Source of the DNA: an uncultured Erysipelotrichaceae bacterium
Lineage (GTDB): Bacteria; Bacillota_I; Bacilli_A; Erysipelotrichales; Coprobacillaceae
Direction of reading: 5' to 3'
Assembly: GCA_900550005.1 (NCBI GenBank)
Contig: URQL01000015.1
Span: 1-17,062 of the forward strand
Length of the DNA: 17,062 bases
Under the pieces are notes generated by a model. The model saw nothing but the letters and a program-made list of their open reading frames with translations. It was not told the DNA's origin and did no database searches. Of this stretch, positions 13,815 through 17,062 are shown one piece after another (position 1 is the first letter of the stretch; each line of letters opens with the position of its first letter). The position numbers and the translations under genes were made by a program.

Positions 13815-14705
13815 TTATTTAAACAAACCTTTTAACTTTTCAATTGTTTTTTGAAGTTCTTCAAAAAATTCCTTGACCTGCTCTTTAGCAGAGGGAACAT
13901 CTTCTGGCTTTAAACTTTGTAACGGTTTCATATACGTTTCTTGAATAACAGAATAAAATCCTCCGATAATTTCTAGATTATATTGATCCTTCCATTTAAA
14001 AAAGTGACAATTAAAATAATGTTGTACATCACGTAAATCTCTTTTTTCTTTAAAAAGTTGCATCAATTCTAATGGATCATTGATCTCTATGTTCAAAGAT
14101 TCTAAATAATCAAAGAAATGGTAAATTGCATTTGTATTCATAATTTGAAATGAATAGGTATCTTTTAAAGTGTTAATATCTAAATAAATACAATAAAGAT
14201 TATAAAAAAGATAATAATACCTTTTTTCCCCTTTAGAACAACATACGGATAAATCGATAGATTGTATATCTTGAGTAAATATTACCTGATTTTCATAGAC
14301 TAATCTTTCATCATTATACTCAAGGATAGGATAGTCTTGATCGTTATCACTTTGTTTATCTTGTTTACTTGCAAGATGTACTTTTATTCTTTTTGTATAC
14401 TCTTTAATTCTTTTTTCAATGGCTGTAATTCTTTCTCTTTCATTTAATAAATAGTTTTGTTTCGTTTCTAGTGCTTTTCTTAAAGATAATTCTCCTAAAA
14501 GGATCATTTTAATTTCATCAATAGGTAAATCAAATGAGCGTAATAATAAAATGACTTGTAGTAATTCAAGATCATTTTGTGTATAATGACGATAATTATT
14601 TTGATCTCTAGACGGTTTGATCAAGCCTTCTTTCTCATAATAAATCAGTGCTTGTTTTGTAATACCTAATTTTTGTTCGACTTCATGTGTTTTCATTTTT
14701 TTCAT
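13815..14705 (-). CDS. MerR-family transcriptional regulator
   Basis: A 296-aa protein. Residues 4-75 are a MerR winged HTH: THEVEQKLGITKQALIYYEK, EGLIKPSRDQNNYRHY (wing) and LQVILLLRSFDLPIDEIKMI. Residues about 80-115 form the dimerising coiled coil. The remaining about 180 residues are an unrecognised effector domain with aromatic-rich YYYLFYNLYCIYLDI and a C-terminal helical stretch. MerR proteins with large C-terminal domains commonly sense drugs or other hydrophobic ligands and activate efflux genes. The next genes on the same strand are the ABC transporter, the obvious target. Start codon: ATG 14705 or ATG 14696, both served by AAGGAAGGGG; the upstream one is listed, not certain. Confidence 0.9.
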   Translation of the reverse strand: MKKMKTHEVEQKLGITKQALIYYEKEGLIKPSRDQNNYRHYTQNDLELLQVILLLRSFDLPIDEIKMILLGELSLRKALETKQNYLLNERERITAIEKRIKEYTKRIKVHLASKQDKQSDNDQDYPILEYNDERLVYENQVIFTQDIQSIDLSVCCSKGEKRYYYLFYNLYCIYLDINTLKDTYSFQIMNTNAIYHFFDYLESLNIEINDPLELMQLFKEKRDLRDVQHYFNCHFFKWKDQYNLEIIGGFYSVIQETYMKPLQSLKPEDVPSAKEQVKEFFEELQKTIEKLKGLFK

Positions 14706-14719
14706 CCCCTTCCTTACCT

Positions 14720-14752
14720 ATACTAAACACTATATGCTAACAACAGGGTCAA
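14720..14752 (-). promoter_or_regulatory. Possible merR promoter with long spacer
   Basis: Minus-strand TTGACC (14747-14752) precedes TAGTAT (14720-14725) by 21 bases, with a closer TATAGT (14729-14734) only 12 bases away. MerR regulators act at promoters with overlong spacers, so this may be an autoregulated promoter. Weak evidence. Confidence 0.35.
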
Positions 14753-14771
14753 TACTTTTTATCAAAAATAT

Positions 14772-14796
14772 AAAAAAAACAACGAAAAGTTGTTTT
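14772..14796 (-). terminator. Rho-independent terminator of the AEC gene
   Basis: An 8-bp stem AAAACAAC / GTTGTTTT (14776-14783 and 14789-14796), loop GAAAA, continuing on the minus strand as a run of eight T. Overlaps the AEC stop codon. Confidence 0.82.
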
Positions 14797-15724
14797 AAAG
14801 TAGTTGATAAATCATGATCATTAGAGGCATAGTGATAATACTGAAAATAACACCCATCACATTCATACGACTTGCATAACTTGGATTTTTATCATAAAGT
14901 TGGGCAAATTGTGTAATGGTTGCTGCTGGTGGTGCACTAGCTGCAAGTAATGTAATAAGCAAAATTTGACTAGCATCATTCGTTAGACTTGTTAAAGGGG
15001 TGAATTTAAAAATCAAAATGATACATAAAGGAAAGAAAATCAATCTTAAAAATGCAATCAAATAGGTTTTCCTTTCTTTAAATATGGAAAGCATATCCAT
15101 TTCTCCAATTAACATTCCAATAACGATCATGGCTAATGGTCCCATCATTCCTCCAACCTTAGAAAAAGTTTCAACAATTAAAGTTGGTAATGTAATTTTA
15201 AATAGGAATAAAACAATACCAATAATAATAGCAATAACATTAATGTTCATAAAAATCTTTTTTAAATTATAACTATTTTCTTCACATACTAAACTTTTAG
15301 CATGTGTCCATAATAAAATAGTTTGAATCACTATATAACCACTTGTATAAATGACCCAATCATTTCCTAAAATAGCACCTACTAAAGGAATAATCAAATT
15401 TCCAGCATTAGAATAAATAAGCGTTGCTTTTTCAATTGATGATAGTCCCATTATTTTTCCTAATAGATTTGCTAAAGGGATGTAGATAATATGAACAAGA
15501 ATAGCTCCTAAAAAAGAGATACCAAGTCCAATAAGTTTGTCTGGCGTATATTCAATCATAAAAGAATTAATGATCGCACAAGGACAAGCAACATAAAGTA
15601 ATAATATCGATAATACTTTACTATTTTCAGTTGTTAAAATATTTCTTCTGACTAGTAAAAAACCAAAGAAGATCATAATAAATAATTGACTAATTTGTTT
15701 AATTAATAAGATACTAAGTTCCAT
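14795..15724 (-). CDS. AEC (auxin efflux carrier) family transporter
   Basis: A 309-aa protein with about ten membrane segments in two repeats, the usual size for bacterial AEC carriers. Family traits: LLLYVACPCAIINSF (first half, a helix broken by Pro), IYSNAGNLIIPLVGAILG (the NxGN.G.P-like motif), and LLAASAPPAATITQFAQLYD with its broken helix in the second half. Bacterial members move small organic acids such as malate or malonate, or other anions, across the cytoplasmic membrane; the substrate here is open. Ribosome site GAGGTGG. A TAAAAT -10 lies just upstream (minus strand, about 15743-15748) without a convincing -35. The upstream LysR-like scrap may once have been its regulator. Confidence 0.92.
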   Translation of the reverse strand: MELSILLIKQISQLFIMIFFGFLLVRRNILTTENSKVLSILLLYVACPCAIINSFMIEYTPDKLIGLGISFLGAILVHIIYIPLANLLGKIMGLSSIEKATLIYSNAGNLIIPLVGAILGNDWVIYTSGYIVIQTILLWTHAKSLVCEENSYNLKKIFMNINVIAIIIGIVLFLFKITLPTLIVETFSKVGGMMGPLAMIVIGMLIGEMDMLSIFKERKTYLIAFLRLIFFPLCIILIFKFTPLTSLTNDASQILLITLLAASAPPAATITQFAQLYDKNPSYASRMNVMGVIFSIITMPLMIMIYQLL

Positions 15725-15770
15725 ATTTCCACCTCGTAGCCTATTTTAGCGCATACATCAACAAAACAAT

Positions 15771-15914
15771 CTATTTTTCATCTTTTGCAAAAGATTGTTC
15801 AATAATTTGTAAACATTCCTCTACTTGATAAGGATGAACTTTACGATAAAGTAAACCATAAGGCATTTCATAATCCCATTCTACAGGTAAGGTGATTAAA
15901 AATACTTTTACTTG
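15771..15914 (-). pseudogene. C-terminal scrap of a probable LysR-type regulator
   Basis: 47 codons open on the minus strand, preceded in frame by TAG (15915-15917) and with no usable start or ribosome site. They end at TAG 15771-15773. The piece includes LPVEWDYEMPYGLLYRK followed by QVEECLQIIEQ and resembles the last strand and helix of LysR-type effector domains (P.dW.y..PyGllY.k....v..f...). The rest of the gene is gone, apparently by deletion at about 15915. The AEC gene nearby fits a LysR partner. Family assignment is by pattern only and moderately sure. Confidence 0.5.
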
Positions 15915-15931
15915 CTATAACGATAAATTCC

Positions 15932-15959
15932 AATAGAGTTCCTGTAACTCTATTTTTTT
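15932..15959 (+). terminator. Ownerless plus-strand terminator
   Basis: A 9-bp perfect stem AATAGAGTT / AACTCTATT (15932-15940 and 15946-15954), loop CCTGT, with seven T at 15953-15959 on the plus strand and no T run on the other side. No intact plus-strand gene precedes it, so it probably belonged to a deleted gene. Confidence 0.72.
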
Positions 15960-15971
15960 AATATGAAATTA

Positions 15972-15980
15972 TGCTATGAT
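15972..15980 (+). promoter_or_regulatory. Extended -10 promoter
   Basis: TGCTATGAT, an extended -10 lying 27 bases before ATG 16008, inside the region a longer reading frame would otherwise use as coding. Confidence 0.6.
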
Positions 15981-16007
15981 AGTAAAAAGAAGCAAAGGAG
16001 AGAGAAA

Positions 16008-16616
16008 ATGAATACATTAAGTAAACTCATGCATAAGGAATTTTGTATGATGGTAATTAATCATCAACACTTGTTCACTTCATCCAATATTGAAATACCG
16101 GATGGCTGTTTAAAAGAAATTAAAAAAAATCCCTTACTTTCTTTAAAGCACTATATAAAAAAAGGTTGTGTCGTGGTTTTAGAAGTAGATCATCAAAGAT
16201 GTTTTGTTTTCACACATCTTTCTAAATCAATTATATTTAAAGATTTTCAAAGAATGTTTAAAGATGTTACAAATTATGTTTTTAAAGGCAATGCAACAGG
16301 CGGTTATTTTAAAATATTAGAAAATGGTCGTGTAAAAAGAAAAATTGCTAGCTTTTTAAAAATAGATTCCACAGTGGAATACCCTGATGTTCTAGGCGAA
16401 CCATGTGAATTGGAATTAGCTAAAAATCACATTTATAAAATAAATTGGAAAGCAACCTATATGAAAGACCAACTAGAACCTTTTACCTATCAAGAAATAC
16501 TAGAATTATTCCATTACTATATTGGTGATGAAACAACAATGCAAGTAAATAAAATCATCCTATATTCATTAAAATGGAAAAAAGTGGTCTATGTAGAGGA
16601 AAAAGGATCAATATAA
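16008..16616 (+). CDS. Unrecognised 202-aa protein
   Basis: ATG 16008 follows AAAGGAGAGAGAAA; a longer frame from 15963 is rejected because it covers the promoter. I do not recognise the family. The protein is soluble-looking and basic, with no signal peptide or membrane segment. Its order of features is a helix-rich N-terminus, VVVLEVDHQRCFVFTH (beta strands) at about 55-70, FKGNATGGYFKILENGRVKR at about 92-111, then YPDVLGEPCELE, then a C-terminal helix EILELFHYYIGD. The layout (E-N-G-x-x-x-R followed by a GEPxxxE stretch) recalls small immunity-type or nucleic-acid-associated hypothetical proteins, but that is only a resemblance. Monocistronic, with its own promoter, and shares a terminator with the opposite gene. 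Confidence 0.75.
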   Translation: MNTLSKLMHKEFCMMVINHQHLFTSSNIEIPDGCLKEIKKNPLLSLKHYIKKGCVVVLEVDHQRCFVFTHLSKSIIFKDFQRMFKDVTNYVFKGNATGGYFKILENGRVKRKIASFLKIDSTVEYPDVLGEPCELELAKNHIYKINWKATYMKDQLEPFTYQEILELFHYYIGDETTMQVNKIILYSLKWKKVVYVEEKGSI

Positions 16617-16630
16617 CCCGATAAATTTAA

Positions 16631-16661
16631 AAAGAAAAAATAGAGCCTCAACAAGCTCTAC
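16631..16661. terminator. Shared bidirectional terminator
   Basis: Stem TAGAGC / GCTCTA (16641-16646 and 16655-16660), loop of 8. The minus strand continues with TTTTTTCTTT (strong) and the plus strand with CTTTTCT (weaker). It separates two convergent genes. Confidence 0.72.
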
Positions 16662-16927
16662 TTTTCTAAGCTATTTTCTAACTGTTCAATACGTTCTTGG
16701 ATTTCTTTGATTTTATCTACAATAGATTGTGTTGTTAAATCATTTTGTTGATCTTTGATCATTGCATAATAAATTTCACCAAGATTTTTGTATTCATCAT
16801 CCAAATCTGCTTTAGCACTTTGAATGCTGATTTTTGTTTTTGCTGTTTTTGCAAGTTCGTCTGATTTTTCTATTGTCTTTTCTGTAAACTTTACTGCTTT
16901 TTTAGTTAAATCATCTAATAATGGCAT
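16658..16927 (-). CDS. Small coiled-coil protein, 89 aa
   Basis: ATG 16925-16927 follows AAGAAGGGATAGT; a start at 16963 would lie upstream of this ribosome site and overlap the promoter. Highly charged and Lys/Glu-rich: MPLLDDLTKKAVKFTEKT, then a helical heptad-like region with LGEIYYAMIKD, and EIQERIEQLENSL near the end. Low-GC Firmicutes often carry such short helical proteins, in some cases followed by a zinc ribbon; here there is no Cys and no such ribbon. No known enzymatic function; structural or stress-related roles are possible. Monocistronic, with a clear -10 and its own terminator. Confidence 0.75.
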   Translation of the reverse strand: MPLLDDLTKKAVKFTEKTIEKSDELAKTAKTKISIQSAKADLDDEYKNLGEIYYAMIKDQQNDLTTQSIVDKIKEIQERIEQLENSLEK

Positions 16928-16951
16928 ACTATCCCTTCTTTCTTTTTTGTC

Positions 16952-16960
16952 ATTATAACA
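16952..16960 (-). promoter_or_regulatory. Extended -10 promoter of the small coiled-coil gene
   Basis: Minus strand TGTTATAAT (extended -10), 24 bases before the ATG; no clear -35. Confidence 0.6.
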
Positions 16961-16997
16961 CATGTATTATTGAGTTTAGATGAACTTTATTAAAATG

Positions 16998-17041
16998 AAA
17001 AAAACAGGTCATAAGGGAGAGAGAGAAGAACCTGTTTTTTT
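16998..17041. terminator. Symmetric terminator at the right edge
   Basis: A 12-bp stem AAAAAAACAGGT / ACCTGTTTTTTT (16998-17009 and 17030-17041) with a 20-base purine-rich loop (GGGAGAGAGAGAAG). T runs follow on both strands, so it can end transcripts from either side; its owner is probably outside the window. The last 21 bases hold nothing recognisable. Confidence 0.7.
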
Positions 17042-17062
17042 ACTATTATTATAATCTATTTA

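Noticed and set aside
15084..15272. Plus-strand open frame of 62 aa, Ile-rich
   Set aside because: Low-complexity antisense of a membrane-protein gene (AEC).
16998..17041. Long-loop hairpin at the right edge as a riboswitch or CRISPR-like repeat
   Set aside because: A single palindrome with T runs on both sides and no repeated copies or conserved motif; a terminator explains it.

Overview
The window is AT-rich, tightly packed DNA from a low-GC Gram-positive bacterium. Strong GGAGG-type ribosome sites, Rho-independent hairpins, TTGACA/TATAAT promoters, TGA used as stop and TGG as Trp, and the gene families (RpiR, MerR, AEC, APC, two-ATPase/FtsX transporter) suggest a gut Firmicute, perhaps Erysipelotrichia/Coprobacillaceae-like. 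That placement is inference. No rRNA, tRNA, IS element or CRISPR array was seen. No stretch over 300 bases lacks a gene or gene remnant.

Layout. (1) 1-2306: the start of a NodB-type polysaccharide deacetylase cut by the window edge, with a cre-like site at its promoter; a MATE efflux pump; and a remnant in which a TrkA scrap abuts the C-terminus of TrkH. (2) 2308-5991, minus strand: an operon of APC permease, UcpA-type short-chain dehydrogenase and a second paralogous APC permease, driven by a near-consensus promoter that holds an inverted repeat. A terminator-like hairpin sits just before the last permease. (3) 6274-7888, minus strand: RpiR regulator, an unrecognised 79-aa protein and an XRE regulator preceded by an unusual 17-bp perfect inverted repeat. 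(4) 8053-10028, plus strand, divergent from rpiR: VOC-fold protein, Gfo/Idh/MocA dehydrogenase and UPF0303/HbpS-like protein, almost without gaps. (5) 10086-10978: a frameshifted AraC regulator. (6) 10970-14705, minus strand: MerR regulator, then ABC ATPase, FtsX-like permease and a second ABC ATPase. (7) 14795-16963: AEC transporter, a LysR-like C-terminal scrap beside an ownerless terminator, an unrecognised ~200-aa protein, and a small coiled-coil protein. (8) A symmetric terminator near the right edge.

How the genes may work together. Blocks 2-4 look like one regulated metabolic locus: two related permeases import one or two organic compounds, UcpA and the Gfo/Idh/MocA enzyme carry out NAD(P)-dependent redox steps, and the VOC and UPF0303 proteins process or protect an intermediate, with RpiR (SIS domain) sensing a phosphorylated compound. 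The substrate cannot be read from the sequence. Block 6 is a separate, MerR-controlled export or resistance module. Three decayed genes (trk, araC, lysR) and their scars indicate ongoing gene loss around intact operons.
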